A DNA stretch of 64,000 nucleotides from Dyadobacter sp. (GCF_017744695.1 NZ_JAGIAS010000003.1:908537-972536); one strand, 5' to 3'; shown: positions 1 to 9,422, counted from the stretch's first letter. Notes: a model not told the origin generated them from the letters alone. Translations and numbers: made by a program.

Positions 1-63
1 CAGAGGTTCGATCCCGAAAACTATCCGGGAAAGCATCTGCATACATTGTTTCGTTTATTTTGA
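1..63 (+). CDS. C-terminal end of an unidentified protein (partial)
   Basis: The first 63 bases read as an open frame of 20 codons ending in TGA, and the translation (QRFDPENYPGKH then LHTLFRLF) looks protein-like. The rest of the gene lies outside the window, so no function can be given. It would converge on the next gene with a 9-base overlap of the two 3' ends. The call rests only on an open frame at the edge and could be chance. Confidence 0.35.
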   Translation, partial: QRFDPENYPGKHLHTLFRLF

Positions 64-1500
64 AGAAATAACCTCTATGAATTCGCTCACGTTGATCAGC
101 GGGATTTTAGCATCGTATTTGAGGTTAATTGCCTTTACTACTTCGTTGGCTATCACAGCCTGGCCTAACGGAGTAGGATAAATGCCGTCGGACGAGAAAA
201 AATTACCTTTGATTGATCCATCAATTTTTAGACCATTATCGGTAACGTAGACGCCGTCATTAATTCTTTTATAGATCGCATGAAGGTCTACGAGCGCCAG
301 ATTGTATTTATCCGCAAACTTTCGAACACTTGGATTGACAACTCTTTCAGGATCTGCAAACCACGCTTCTCCCTGGTCAATGATATCCATGTCGTTTATC
401 TGTCCTTGAATGGGCTTTCCCTTTTCCGCAGTTCCAAATACCCCCTCTGTGTATTTAGTCGGTTTCAGATAAAATTCCTGCGTGTGGTTTGCGACAACCG
501 CACTGTTTGTTATCCAATAAACCATAGATATCGAGGGGACCATTTTTTTCAAAACCTCAACATCATACCATTTCATGAACCCCCAATGCTTGAAATGCGG
601 AATTGTGAAAACCACGCCCTTTTGCCCCTTACTCACTATTCCGTCCATCGCATATGTAGGTACGCTGGCGTAATTGGCTAGCGAAAACCTTTCATCAAGG
701 CGCGGCTGATTAATAATCCAATTCGCAAAAGCATCATAGAAGTCCTCCATGATCACGAAATCATATTTTTGCTTCTGCTGAATCGATTTCAAAAGCGTGG
801 TATCCTTCGTTATTTTGTAGGAACTGAAACGCGACGAATACGCCTGCGACTTACAATCGGGACAATACGGATAGCTGGCCCCGATCGTGCCGCCATTGGG
901 GAATGCAAAATTGTGAATCAAGCCCGGGAAAGGTGTCATTTTGACCGGCTCCCCCGGTTCCAGATGCGCAAGATCGTTCGTCACTTCCAGCCAACGCGGG
1001 AAATCTCCATTCGGCTCTCCGTAGAGAAAGATGCCTGTGCCATTCGCCTCATCTTCATTGAGCAACGGTGTTTTGAAATCCGCAATTCCCATTTGCCGGG
1101 CAACCAGATTAGGATATGCAAATTGCTGAGCCTCTCTGTTGAGTCCACCATTGCTTACGCCGGCTGTAAGACCACCACCAAAGGAAACCACTACTGGCAC
1201 CTCCCCGTTTTTTGTAATAGTCCCAAGGTACGGCTTCTCAAGCGGTCGCGAAAACCATCTACCGGCGTCGTATTTCGACTCGTAAGTGGTCGTTCCGGTA
1301 ATAAACATCGGGTCAGAAATGGTGGGAAGCTGCGACGGCAAAAGACGTTCCGGCTCACCCGGTGTAGTCGGAGTCCCCGGCGGATCGTTCTGTTCGTCAA
1401 CAGGCTCAACGGGTGGCGAGCCCTTCGGCGCGTCTTGCGCGCAGCTTACAAACAACAAAAACAGGCAGGCAACGCCCGTAAATACGTACTTCTTCATCAA
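55..1500 (-). CDS. SGNH/GDSL-like lipoprotein with substituted catalytic residues
   Basis: A 481-residue exported lipoprotein. Residues 1-20 form a lipoprotein signal ending in the lipobox FVSC (Cys20), followed by a Pro-rich linker to about residue 52. The body resembles Bacteroidota SGNH/GDSL hydrolases: the block I region reads FGGGLTAG at 107-114 and the C-terminal block reads DGIYPTPLGQ from residue 438. In active members these are FGDSLTAG and DGIHPT. Here the nucleophilic Ser (position 110) and the His (position 441) are Gly and Tyr, so a classical Ser-His esterase mechanism is unlikely. It may be a binding protein or use other chemistry. It is divergent from kup across about 240 bases. 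Confidence 0.7.
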   Translation of the reverse strand: MMKKYVFTGVACLFLLFVSCAQDAPKGSPPVEPVDEQNDPPGTPTTPGEPERLLPSQLPTISDPMFITGTTTYESKYDAGRWFSRPLEKPYLGTITKNGEVPVVVSFGGGLTAGVSNGGLNREAQQFAYPNLVARQMGIADFKTPLLNEDEANGTGIFLYGEPNGDFPRWLEVTNDLAHLEPGEPVKMTPFPGLIHNFAFPNGGTIGASYPYCPDCKSQAYSSRFSSYKITKDTTLLKSIQQKQKYDFVIMEDFYDAFANWIINQPRLDERFSLANYASVPTYAMDGIVSKGQKGVVFTIPHFKHWGFMKWYDVEVLKKMVPSISMVYWITNSAVVANHTQEFYLKPTKYTEGVFGTAEKGKPIQGQINDMDIIDQGEAWFADPERVVNPSVRKFADKYNLALVDLHAIYKRINDGVYVTDNGLKIDGSIKGNFFSSDGIYPTPLGQAVIANEVVKAINLKYDAKIPLINVSEFIEVISSK

Positions 1501-1711
1501 CTTGTTGATTAAAGTGAGAAATGATCGAGAAGTTGGGAACGTTGCCTACGGGAAAGAATATAGAGTCTGATAATAGAGGACCGTTAGTCAATCACCATCG
1601 CTAATATATAAAAATTATTTAATCAAGAATACATATAACTATTTTAATAACCACAGTTATCGGATCGAAAATTTAATGCTACCTTCAGGAACCTTTTTCT
1701 CCGCGGTTTCC

Positions 1712-1719
1712 TAACTTTC
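1712..1719 (+). promoter_or_regulatory. Possible -7 box for kup
   Basis: TAACTTTC differs at one position from the Bacteroidota -7 consensus TAnnTTTG and lies 21 bases before the kup start codon, leaving a short leader. No convincing -33 TTG is seen, so the call is tentative. The rest of the 1501-1740 intergenic region is AT-rich and shows no other gene. Confidence 0.3.
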
Positions 1720-1740
1720 GCCGTTTTTCATAAAAGGTGG

Positions 1741-3687
1741 ATGGAATCAAAACACAAAGTTGACAAGGTAACGGCCGCCGGGCTTCTGGTGGCGTTCGGC
1801 ATTATATACGGTGACATCGGTACGTCGCCACTTTATGTAATGCAGGCGATTATCGGGAGCGAGGTAATATCCGAAGAAATTATCTACGGCGCATTATCCT
1901 GTATATTCTGGACACTCACGCTCCAAACAACCGTCAAATACGTTGTTTTGATCCTCCGGGCCGATAACCGGGGAGAAGGAGGTATTTTCGCCTTGTACGC
2001 ATTGGTAAGGAAGCACGCCAAATGGCTGACTGTACCGGCCATTATCGGAGGAAGCACCCTTCTTGCCGACGGTATTATCACTCCACCCATTTCCGTTGCG
2101 TCCGCAGTAGAGGGTTTGAGACTGCTATACCCCAATATCCAAACCATTCCCATTGTGCTGGGTATTCTGACTGCGATTTTCTTGATCCAGGCATTCGGTA
2201 CCAAAATCGTAGGGCGCACTTTCGGGCCTTTGATGGTAACCTGGTTTGTGATGCTTGGTGTCCTGGGGGTTTATCAGATTTTAGAACATCCCGGCATATT
2301 CAAAGCATTCAATCCGTTTTACGGCTATCAGTTGTTAACGAAGCACCCAGGCGGCTTCTGGATGCTTGGTGCGGTATTTCTTTGCACCACGGGCGCCGAG
2401 GCACTTTACACCGACTTGGGGCACTGTGGCAGAGGGAATATCCGCGTAAGCTGGATTTTCGTCAAATCATGTCTGATACTCAACTATTTCGGTCAGGGCG
2501 CCTGGCTGTTGTCCGAAACCGGCAATTTGTTGAGCGGACGCAAGCCTTTCTATGAAATCATGCCGGAATGGTGGCTTCTGCCCGGTATCGTCATTGCGAC
2601 TTCGGCCGCCATCATAGCCAGTCAGGCGTTGATATCCGGATCATTTACACTCATTTCAGAAGCGATCAGGCTTAACTTCTGGCCGAAAGTCCGGCTTATC
2701 TATCCCAGTGATCAAAAAGGACAGCTCTATGTCCCCAGCATTAACTGGTTGCTATTGCTAGGCTGCGCAGCGGTTGTGCTATATTTCAAAGAGTCGGCCA
2801 ATATGGAGGCCGCGTACGGGTTAGCGATCACCCTCACGATGATCATGACCACGATCCTGATGTCATATTACCTTTATGTCAAAAGGGTGAATTTGTGGAT
2901 CGTCATCCTTTTTATGCTGCTATACCTTTCCATTGAAGGTGCTTTCCTCGGCGCTAACCTCCTGAAATTCACGCACGGAGGCTGGTTCACGATTATGGTA
3001 GGCACGTTGGTAGCGGGTTTGATGGCAGTATGGCTCAAAGCGTTTTACATCAAACTCAGGCTCACTGAATATACCAAGCTCGAAAAATACCTGCCCGCAT
3101 TGCACGAGCTGAGCCGTGATATCAGTATTCCAAAGTACACCACCCACCTCGTTTTCATGACCAACGCCTCCCGCGCGACGGAAATCGAAACAAAGGTCAT
3201 TTACTCTATTTTCCAAAAGCGCCCGAAACGTGCCGATGTGTACTGGTTCATTCACGTCGACATTATGGATGATCCTTATACCATGGAATACAAGGTGTTG
3301 TCCGATGAAGACCACCATGACAATGTCATCAAAATCAACTTCCGGCTAGGTTTCCGCGTCGATCAGCGGATCAATATGTTCTTCCGGAAAGTGGTCGAGG
3401 ATATGGTTCTAAACAAGGAAGTGGACATTACCAGCCGGTACGAATCACTGAGCAAACAGAACATTACCGGTGATTTCCGTTTTGTGGTGCTGGAAAGGTT
3501 CCTTTCATTTGAAAACGACCTGCCGTTCCTGGAACAGCTGGTAATGAAAACCTATTTCTTTGTCAAGGATTTCACGACACCGGAAGACAAATGGTTCGGG
3601 CTCGACAGCAGTTCAGTCAAAATAGAGAAAGTACCGCTCATTATCCGGCCGGTCGAAAACGTCAAATTAAGGCGCGTTTTCCACTGA
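1741..3687 (+). CDS. kup: Low-affinity potassium transporter Kup
   Basis: A 648-residue KUP/HAK/KT family potassium uptake permease of the inner membrane, thought to work as a K+/H+ symporter. The N-terminal signature GDIGTSPLY is at residues 24-32, followed by about twelve hydrophobic segments to roughly residue 440 and a soluble C-terminal domain of about 200 residues. Length matches the bacterial family. The ATG at 1741 is preceded by AAAGGTGG. It is a single-gene unit closed by a strong hairpin at 3709-3751. Confidence 0.95.
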   Translation: MESKHKVDKVTAAGLLVAFGIIYGDIGTSPLYVMQAIIGSEVISEEIIYGALSCIFWTLTLQTTVKYVVLILRADNRGEGGIFALYALVRKHAKWLTVPAIIGGSTLLADGIITPPISVASAVEGLRLLYPNIQTIPIVLGILTAIFLIQAFGTKIVGRTFGPLMVTWFVMLGVLGVYQILEHPGIFKAFNPFYGYQLLTKHPGGFWMLGAVFLCTTGAEALYTDLGHCGRGNIRVSWIFVKSCLILNYFGQGAWLLSETGNLLSGRKPFYEIMPEWWLLPGIVIATSAAIIASQALISGSFTLISEAIRLNFWPKVRLIYPSDQKGQLYVPSINWLLLLGCAAVVLYFKESANMEAAYGLAITLTMIMTTILMSYYLYVKRVNLWIVILFMLLYLSIEGAFLGANLLKFTHGGWFTIMVGTLVAGLMAVWLKAFYIKLRLTEYTKLEKYLPALHELSRDISIPKYTTHLVFMTNASRATEIETKVIYSIFQKRPKRADVYWFIHVDIMDDPYTMEYKVLSDEDHHDNVIKINFRLGFRVDQRINMFFRKVVEDMVLNKEVDITSRYESLSKQNITGDFRFVVLERFLSFENDLPFLEQLVMKTYFFVKDFTTPEDKWFGLDSSSVKIEKVPLIIRPVENVKLRRVFH

Positions 3688-3708
3688 TTACCGCGCTGAA
3701 CATCTTTG

Positions 3709-3751
3709 AAAGGATCGATATTGCCAGTAACATTGCCGGTATCGATCCTTT
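3709..3751 (+). terminator. Rho-independent terminator after kup
   Basis: AAAGGATCGATA (3709-3720) pairs perfectly with TATCGATCCTTT (3740-3751) around a 19-base loop and runs into a T-rich tract (3748-3759). It starts 21 bases after the kup stop. Its position also argues against the TTG at 3706 as the start of the next gene, since that start would lie at the foot of the terminator stem. Confidence 0.85.
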
Positions 3752-3783
3752 TTCTTTTTCAAACTATTCCCTTTGCTAATCCA

Positions 3784-5991
3784 ATGAATTTTCTCCGGCG
3801 CATCGCCATTCCCCTGTTGGTGCTTTTCACGCACGCCTTCGGCACTACGGCCCAGAACAAGGTCACCATCCCCATCGAAACCGCTCAAAATGCCCTTGTT
3901 TTACAAACCGATGCGGACAAACACTTGTCGATTATCTATTTTGGCAAAAAACTGACGCAGGTGTCAGAATATGATCTGGTAAGTTCCCAAAACCGCCAGC
4001 GCGACGGCAATGCCGGCATCTACAATTCGGCCTACACGCCGGCAGGTTCGTGGAACATCTCCGAGCCGGCTTTGCAGATTACACATGCGGACGGTAACAA
4101 ATCGACAGACCTTGTTTATATCAATCACCAAACCACGCGCGAAGGCGATAATGTAGCGGTTACGAACATTCAGCTGAAAGATCCTGTGTATGCCGTAGAA
4201 GTGTCGTTGTTTTACAAAACCTATTCACGGGAGAATGTTGTGGAACAATGGAGCGTGATCAAAAGCGCGGAGAAGGGCGAGATCACATTGAACAAGTATG
4301 CTTCCGCAAACCTCTATTTCCCTGGCAAAGACTTCTATCTCACACATTACAATGGTACCTGGGCGCGCGAGATGAACCCGGAAGAAGAACAACTCACTGC
4401 CGGAATCCGCGTACTCGATTCCAAACTGGGTACACGCGCCAACCTCTTTCAGCCGCCCAGTTTCCAGCTTTCATTTGACAAACCTGCTTCCGAAACCGAA
4501 GGCAAAGTGCTGCTCGGCACGCTCGCGTGGTCGGGCAACTTCCGGATGGATTTCGAAGTGGACTCCTACCATAACCTCCGCCTGATCGCGGGCATTAACA
4601 ACTATGCCTCCGAATATCCGCTGGCCTCCGGCAAGGATTTCAAAACCCCTTCATTCATTTACACGTTCTCCGAAAACGGAAAGGGCGAGGCCAGCCGGAA
4701 CCTGCACAACTGGGCACGCAAATACCGCATTCTCGACGGCGAAGGCTCCCGCCTCACGCTGCTGAACAACTGGGAAGCCACTTATTTTGATTTTAATGAA
4801 GAAAAATTGTCGGGACTATTCAAAGACGGAAAGAAGCTGGGCGTAGATCTTTTCCTGCTCGACGACGGCTGGTTCGCCAACAAATACCCCCGTAACGACG
4901 ACCGTGCAGGGCTTGGCGACTGGCAGGAAAACATCAAAAAACTCCCGCACGGCATAGGTTACCTGGTGAAAGAAGCCAAAAATGCGGGGATCAAATTCGG
5001 GATTTGGGTGGAACCGGAAATGGTAAATCCCAAAAGTGAGCTCTATGAGAAGCACCCCGACTGGGTGATCCGCCAACCACAGCGCCCGGAGCATTACATG
5101 CGTAATCAATTGCCCCTCGATTTGTCGAATCCGGAGGTTCAGAACTTTGTTTACGGCATTCTGGATAAGCTTTTCACCGAAAATCCCGAGATCGCTTATA
5201 TTAAATGGGACTGTAATGCCATTACGTTCAATGCGCATTCGGCCTACCTCGAAAAGAGCAAGCAAAAGCAGTCGCAGCTGTATGTCGATTATGTAAAAGG
5301 CCTTTACAAAGTCCTCGAAAAACTCCGCGCCAAATACCCGAAAGTACCGATGATGCTCTGCTCCGGCGGCGGTGGCCGGGTGGATTACGAGGCTTTGAAA
5401 TATTTTACCGAGTTCTGGCCGAGCGATAATACCGACCCGCTGGAACGCATTTTCATGCAATGGGAGTATTCCTACTTCTTTCCCGCGCTCGCGCAAAGCG
5501 CACACGTGACGGACTGGGGCAAGCAGCCCTTGAAATTCCGTACCGACGTTGCGATGATGGGCAAGCTCGGGTACGATATTGTGGTGAGTCATTTGAATGA
5601 AAAAGACCTGCAATTCGGTCAGCAATCCGTCGCCACTTACAATGCGATCAAAGACGTAATCTGGCAAGGCGATTTATACCGCCTCATAGATCCGAAGAAA
5701 AACGACTTCGCATCCCTGCTTTTCGCAACCAAAAGCAAGGACCGGGCTATTGTATTCTCCTATTTGGTGAGCAATCGCAACGGTGCAGGTTCCGACATTG
5801 CCGTTCGTTTGCAAGGACTGGACGCCGGCAAAAAATACAAAGTACGGGAGCTGAACCTTTATCCCGACACCAAATCGCCCATCAAAGAGAATCAGGTCTA
5901 TTCAGGAGATTTTCTGATGACAGCCGGTTTCAATCCTGTTGTGAATTCAAGACGGGCCAGTGTGATTTTGGAGGTCTTGGAGGAGAAATAA
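3784..5991 (+). CDS. Secreted alpha-galactosidase, glycoside hydrolase family 36
   Basis: A 735-residue alpha-galactosidase that releases terminal alpha-1,6-galactose from melibiose/raffinose-type sugars or galactomannan. From the ATG at 3784 the protein opens with a signal peptide ending near THAFGTTAQ, predicting export. An N-terminal beta-sandwich region is followed by the GH36 barrel: LLDDGWF at about 358, the nucleophile Asp476 in KWDCN, the CSGGGGR loop, and the acid/base Asp548 in WPSDNTDP. All expected catalytic motifs are intact. An upstream in-frame TTG (3706) would start inside the kup terminator, so the ATG is preferred. Confidence 0.93.
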   Translation: MNFLRRIAIPLLVLFTHAFGTTAQNKVTIPIETAQNALVLQTDADKHLSIIYFGKKLTQVSEYDLVSSQNRQRDGNAGIYNSAYTPAGSWNISEPALQITHADGNKSTDLVYINHQTTREGDNVAVTNIQLKDPVYAVEVSLFYKTYSRENVVEQWSVIKSAEKGEITLNKYASANLYFPGKDFYLTHYNGTWAREMNPEEEQLTAGIRVLDSKLGTRANLFQPPSFQLSFDKPASETEGKVLLGTLAWSGNFRMDFEVDSYHNLRLIAGINNYASEYPLASGKDFKTPSFIYTFSENGKGEASRNLHNWARKYRILDGEGSRLTLLNNWEATYFDFNEEKLSGLFKDGKKLGVDLFLLDDGWFANKYPRNDDRAGLGDWQENIKKLPHGIGYLVKEAKNAGIKFGIWVEPEMVNPKSELYEKHPDWVIRQPQRPEHYMRNQLPLDLSNPEVQNFVYGILDKLFTENPEIAYIKWDCNAITFNAHSAYLEKSKQKQSQLYVDYVKGLYKVLEKLRAKYPKVPMMLCSGGGGRVDYEALKYFTEFWPSDNTDPLERIFMQWEYSYFFPALAQSAHVTDWGKQPLKFRTDVAMMGKLGYDIVVSHLNEKDLQFGQQSVATYNAIKDVIWQGDLYRLIDPKKNDFASLLFATKSKDRAIVFSYLVSNRNGAGSDIAVRLQGLDAGKKYKVRELNLYPDTKSPIKENQVYSGDFLMTAGFNPVVNSRRASVILEVLEEK

Positions 5992-6016
5992 GAATCAATT
6001 TTAGCAATATTTTTCT

Positions 6017-6082
6017 TAGATCAACAAATTTGTTAATTTAGTATATTTCAATCTATATTATTTAAACAAATTTGTCGATCTA
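6017..6082. promoter_or_regulatory. Paired palindromic operator before the DUF4143 ATPase
   Basis: Two copies of the palindrome AACAAATTTGT (6023-6034 and 6065-6076) have centres exactly 42 bp apart, four helical turns. They sit in a larger inverted repeat: TAGATC, one mismatch base, then ACAAATTTGT on the left, mirrored on the right. The right arm runs into the ATG of the next gene. The layout suits binding by a dimeric repressor, possibly with looping. No regulator is known. Confidence 0.5.
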
Positions 6083-7539
6083 TGACAAAATCGATCAAAC
6101 TCAAACCCATATCCAAAGAGCTCGTATTAAGCAGGCTCCGATTCGAAAATCCCTGGTGGGTCTCAGGCAAAATCGATCCTGAATATGAGGATATGCACCC
6201 CCGGCTGTACTTCGGGCTCCTGCATCAGTTGGTGGCTGAAACCAGCGTAAAAAGGGCGGTTGTGTTAATGGGCCCCAGAAGGGTCGGCAAAACCGTTATG
6301 ATGCACCATAGCGCTCAGAAATTGCTGAATGATGGTATTAACCCCAAAAAAATCGCATTCATCAGCATCGACAACCCTATCTATCTGTATATGGGTTTGG
6401 ACCAGCTCTTTTCGCTTGTGCGCAAAGCGGTCGCTGACGACAACCTTGACAACTGGTATCTGTTCTTTGACGAAATCCAGTATCTCAGAGATTGGGAAGT
6501 ACATTTAAAGGTGATGGTGGACAGTTATCCCCATACCAAAATCATTGTTTCCGGCTCAGCCGCTGCTGCTTTGCGGCTCAAAAGCAATGAAAGCGGCGCA
6601 GGCAGGTTCACAGAATTCATGCTTCCTCCACTGACATTTCATGAATATATTCAGTTAAAGAAATTCGACCATCTGATTCGCCCTTCGTCCATCGCCTGGA
6701 ACGGCAACGTGAACAAATTCTTCACGAGCAGCCATTTAACAGAGCTTAACAAGCATTTCATCGATTACATCAACTTCGGAGGTTATCCCGAGGTGATATT
6801 TTCGGAAACCATTCAGGCCAATCCCGGGAGATATATCAAAAGCGACATTGTTGACAAAGTACTATTGCGCGACCTGCCCAGCCTTTACGGCATTCAGGAT
6901 GTACAGGAACTCAATGCATTCTTCACAACGCTTGCATATTACAGCGGAAACGAAGTTTCGCTGGACGTACTTTCAAAAAGCAGCGGTATCGACAAGAACC
7001 TTTTGAAAAAATACCTGGAATACCTGGAAGCCGCATTTCTTGTGAGAGTTGTCCACCGGGTCGACGATACCGCTAAAAAATTCCAGCGCGCCAATTTCTA
7101 CAAGGTTTTCCTGACCAATCCTTCGCTGCGCAGCGCCTTATTCGCCCCCCTCGAAGCTACCGACGATTTGTTTGGAAGCATGGTCGAGACCGCCATCTTT
7201 TCCCAATGGATACACCGCTATTGGTTCACGCCCTGGTACGCGCGCTGGACTAACGGAAAATTCCAGGGTGAAGTGGATATGATCGGCCTGGACAACAAAT
7301 CGCTGAAACCCGCGTGGGCGGTGGAAGTGAAGTGGAGCAACAGGTATTACGAAAGGCCTGAGGAGTTAAAAAGCGTGCTACAATTTTGTGAAAAGAACAA
7401 CTTGAAATCAGCCCTTGTCACAACTATTGACAAGGAAGGGACGATAGAAAAAAATGGCATAACGCTTAACTTCGTCCCTTCCGCTATTTACGCTTATATC
7501 GTGGGCGTGAACACGCTGGAAATACGCGGCAAATTGTGA
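6082..7539 (+). CDS. AAA-family ATPase with C-terminal DUF4143 domain
   Basis: A 485-residue protein of the widespread ATPase/DUF4143 family, whose role is not established. The P-loop GPRRVGKT is at residues 64-71, Walker B LFFDEIQ near 128-133, and a GSAAAAL sensor-like motif follows. The C-terminal part contains GEVDMIG and AVEVKW, the spaced acidic/Lys pattern of a PD-(D/E)XK nuclease-like fold. It is a stand-alone gene, convergent with and directly abutting the next gene's stop. An unusual paired inverted repeat overlaps its start, suggesting tight or self regulation. Confidence 0.85.
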   Translation: MTKSIKLKPISKELVLSRLRFENPWWVSGKIDPEYEDMHPRLYFGLLHQLVAETSVKRAVVLMGPRRVGKTVMMHHSAQKLLNDGINPKKIAFISIDNPIYLYMGLDQLFSLVRKAVADDNLDNWYLFFDEIQYLRDWEVHLKVMVDSYPHTKIIVSGSAAAALRLKSNESGAGRFTEFMLPPLTFHEYIQLKKFDHLIRPSSIAWNGNVNKFFTSSHLTELNKHFIDYINFGGYPEVIFSETIQANPGRYIKSDIVDKVLLRDLPSLYGIQDVQELNAFFTTLAYYSGNEVSLDVLSKSSGIDKNLLKKYLEYLEAAFLVRVVHRVDDTAKKFQRANFYKVFLTNPSLRSALFAPLEATDDLFGSMVETAIFSQWIHRYWFTPWYARWTNGKFQGEVDMIGLDNKSLKPAWAVEVKWSNRYYERPEELKSVLQFCEKNNLKSALVTTIDKEGTIEKNGITLNFVPSAIYAYIVGVNTLEIRGKL

Positions 7540-8058
7540 TTATTTCAAATAAACCCCTTCCTCTTCCGCACGACTTAAAACGACCTCCACATGCTCAGTA
7601 AGCGTGGTACTCAACGAATACCCCACGTAATCGGCATGAATCGGGAATTTGTGGTGACTGCGATCGACTATCACGGCTACCTGAACTTTTTTCATCGGTA
7701 CTTTCAGGAACGGCTCCAATGCAAATGCGAGCGTACGGCCCGTATTGAGCACGTCGTCCGCGACGATCACCACCTGATTTTCGACATTCAATTCGCGATC
7801 GAACAGGATCGGACTTTGCTGGTGGATGTTTTTGTCGAAACGGAGCTCGATCAGCTGTGCGTCAAGCGGGGAAATTTCTGTGAGCTCGGCTACCAGTCTT
7901 TTGGCAAAGGCAAAACCTTCGCCGGCGATTCCTGCGATGATAATGCCCTTTTCCTCAAAATTCTGCTCATATATTTCAAAAGCGATCCGGCGTATTTTCT
8001 GGCCCGTTTGGTGGGCACTCAAAATCTGACGCCTGGATACCTTGCTGTTCTGGGTCAT
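7540..8058 (-). CDS. PyrR-like phosphoribosyltransferase
   Basis: A 172-residue type I phosphoribosyltransferase. The PRPP-binding motif VVIVADDVLNTGRT spans residues 96-109, and an IAGIAGEG loop is at about 41-48. Size and motif resemble PyrR or hypoxanthine/uracil transferases, but no pyrimidine genes are nearby, so substrate and any regulatory role are undetermined. It is the last gene of a long minus-strand run, 60 bases after the amidotransferase, and its stop codon abuts that of the convergent ATPase gene. Confidence 0.85.
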   Translation of the reverse strand: MTQNSKVSRRQILSAHQTGQKIRRIAFEIYEQNFEEKGIIIAGIAGEGFAFAKRLVAELTEISPLDAQLIELRFDKNIHQQSPILFDRELNVENQVVIVADDVLNTGRTLAFALEPFLKVPMKKVQVAVIVDRSHHKFPIHADYVGYSLSTTLTEHVEVVLSRAEEEGVYLK

Positions 8059-8118
8059 TGCGGGTATTGGTAAGTTAAAATCCTAGCAGCGGTAAAAATA
8101 GCAAACCGTCATGCCACT

Positions 8119-8823
8119 TCATAGCGCCGCGAAATTCTTTAACCAATTCGCAAAAGTCAATTCATGAAGCGGCAATTCCAGGCTCACAATACCCATTTCC
8201 ACTTTCGCCTGCCCAATACGCTCCGTTCGGATTTCCATTAATGCCTTTTCATAAGGCTTAGGGAACTCCGGATGCGCCTGTATCGCGACCATATTTTCGC
8301 CGACCTTAAACATCCCGATCGGGCAATCCTGCGACTCGGCCAGCAGCTTACTATCGGGCGGCAGTTCCATTACCTGGTCCTGGCACATCATCAAGAGATT
8401 GAATGATTGCCGAGCCGGCACCATCCATTCTTCCTGGCTCAATACCTGGAAGTTATGTACGCCTACGCACCAGCCCACGGCCGATTTCTCCACCTTTCCG
8501 CCCAATGCTTCCGCCAGCATCTGATGCCCGAAGCAAATACCCAGGTACTTTTTCCCGGAATCCCGGATTTCACGTACGAGCTCCTTCAACCGATGAATCC
8601 ACGGCTCGTCATCATAAACCGAATATTTGGAACCTGTGCAAACGTACACCTCGCACTCATCCGCCGAAGCCGGAAAATGCCCGTTGCAAACATCATAAAA
8701 CGTGAACTCCCAGTCAGGCGCAACCTGTGAAAACAAAGCCGGGAACATTTCCCGGTAATCTCCCGCGATCGGCAACAGCTCTTCACGTACATGGTCGCAT
8801 TCCAGCAATCCGACTTTTGTCAT
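8119..8823 (-). CDS. Class I glutamine amidotransferase-like protein
   Basis: A 234-residue stand-alone GATase1 domain of the GMP-synthase-like group. The nucleophile elbow YLGICFGHQ places Cys97, and the partners His184 and Glu186 are in the motif AHPEFP, so the triad is complete. Stand-alone members hydrolyse gamma-glutamyl amide bonds or act with unidentified partners. In this minus-strand run with a glutamine-synthetase-like ligase, an SDR and an aldehyde dehydrogenase it could be the step that releases glutamate from a gamma-glutamyl product. That is inference. It follows the Uma2 gene by 8 bases. Confidence 0.85.
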   Translation of the reverse strand: MTKVGLLECDHVREELLPIAGDYREMFPALFSQVAPDWEFTFYDVCNGHFPASADECEVYVCTGSKYSVYDDEPWIHRLKELVREIRDSGKKYLGICFGHQMLAEALGGKVEKSAVGWCVGVHNFQVLSQEEWMVPARQSFNLLMMCQDQVMELPPDSKLLAESQDCPIGMFKVGENMVAIQAHPEFPKPYEKALMEIRTERIGQAKVEMGIVSLELPLHELTFANWLKNFAAL

Positions 8824-8831
8824 ACTATATT

Positions 8832-9422
8832 TTACTTGTTATCAAAAAGCTGGTTCAGTTCAATGGTAAACTCGGGTAGTGTAACCGAGGTCAGCGCCTG
8901 ACCCACGGTATACGGTTTCAATCCAATGAATTTACCTTCTTCAATTAGTACATACACGAAAACCACTTCATCATTCGGCTCAACCAGCCAATATTCCTTC
9001 ACACCAGATTCCTCATACACGTCAAACTTGTTGTCCATTTCCTTTCTGGTATTGCCCGGAGAAAGTATCTCAATAATCCAGTCCGGCGCGCCGAGACAGC
9101 CTTTTTCATCTATTTTAGTCGGATCGCAAATCACTGAAATATCAGGCTGGACAACTGTGAGAATTTCCTTATCAGATTGAACATCAAACCTCGAAAGTCT
9201 CACATCGAACGGACCGGCAAAAACCTGGCAATCTCTGTATTTGAGCAATTGCCATATTTCGGATAAAAGCAACGCTGAAATTCGCTGATGTCTCGTAGCA
9301 GGTGCGGGCGACATTTTGAAGATCTTTCCTTTAATCAGTTCAAGGCGCTCTTCAAACTCCCATTTTAAATAGTCTGCATAGCTGTACGTACCATTCAAAT
9401 CCAGTGTGTCGATGCTCTTCAT
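8832..9422 (-). CDS. Uma2 family (DUF820) restriction-endonuclease-fold protein
   Basis: A 196-residue Uma2/DUF820 protein with a PD-(D/E)XK-like core. The characteristic VVQPDISVICDP and APDWIIEILSPG strings are present, followed by a YEESGVKEYW helix. The family is abundant in Cyanobacteria and Bacteroidota and is generally uncharacterised. It lies between the aldehyde dehydrogenase and amidotransferase genes, close to both, so it may be co-transcribed without sharing their function. Confidence 0.85.
   Translation of the reverse strand: MKSIDTLDLNGTYSYADYLKWEFEERLELIKGKIFKMSPAPATRHQRISALLLSEIWQLLKYRDCQVFAGPFDVRLSRFDVQSDKEILTVVQPDISVICDPTKIDEKGCLGAPDWIIEILSPGNTRKEMDNKFDVYEESGVKEYWLVEPNDEVVFVYVLIEEGKFIGLKPYTVGQALTSVTLPEFTIELNQLFDNK

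Noticed and set aside
769..1512. Plus-strand frame of 247 codons over the SGNH-like gene
   Set aside because: Low-complexity, Arg-rich translation with no domain; the minus strand encodes a lipoprotein.
3706..3783. TTG start that would add 26 residues to the alpha-galactosidase
   Set aside because: It begins at the foot of the kup terminator stem and the ATG at 3784 gives a clean signal peptide.
4816..5667. Long minus-strand frame inside the alpha-galactosidase gene
   Set aside because: Antisense shadow of a clearly coding gene with intact catalytic motifs.
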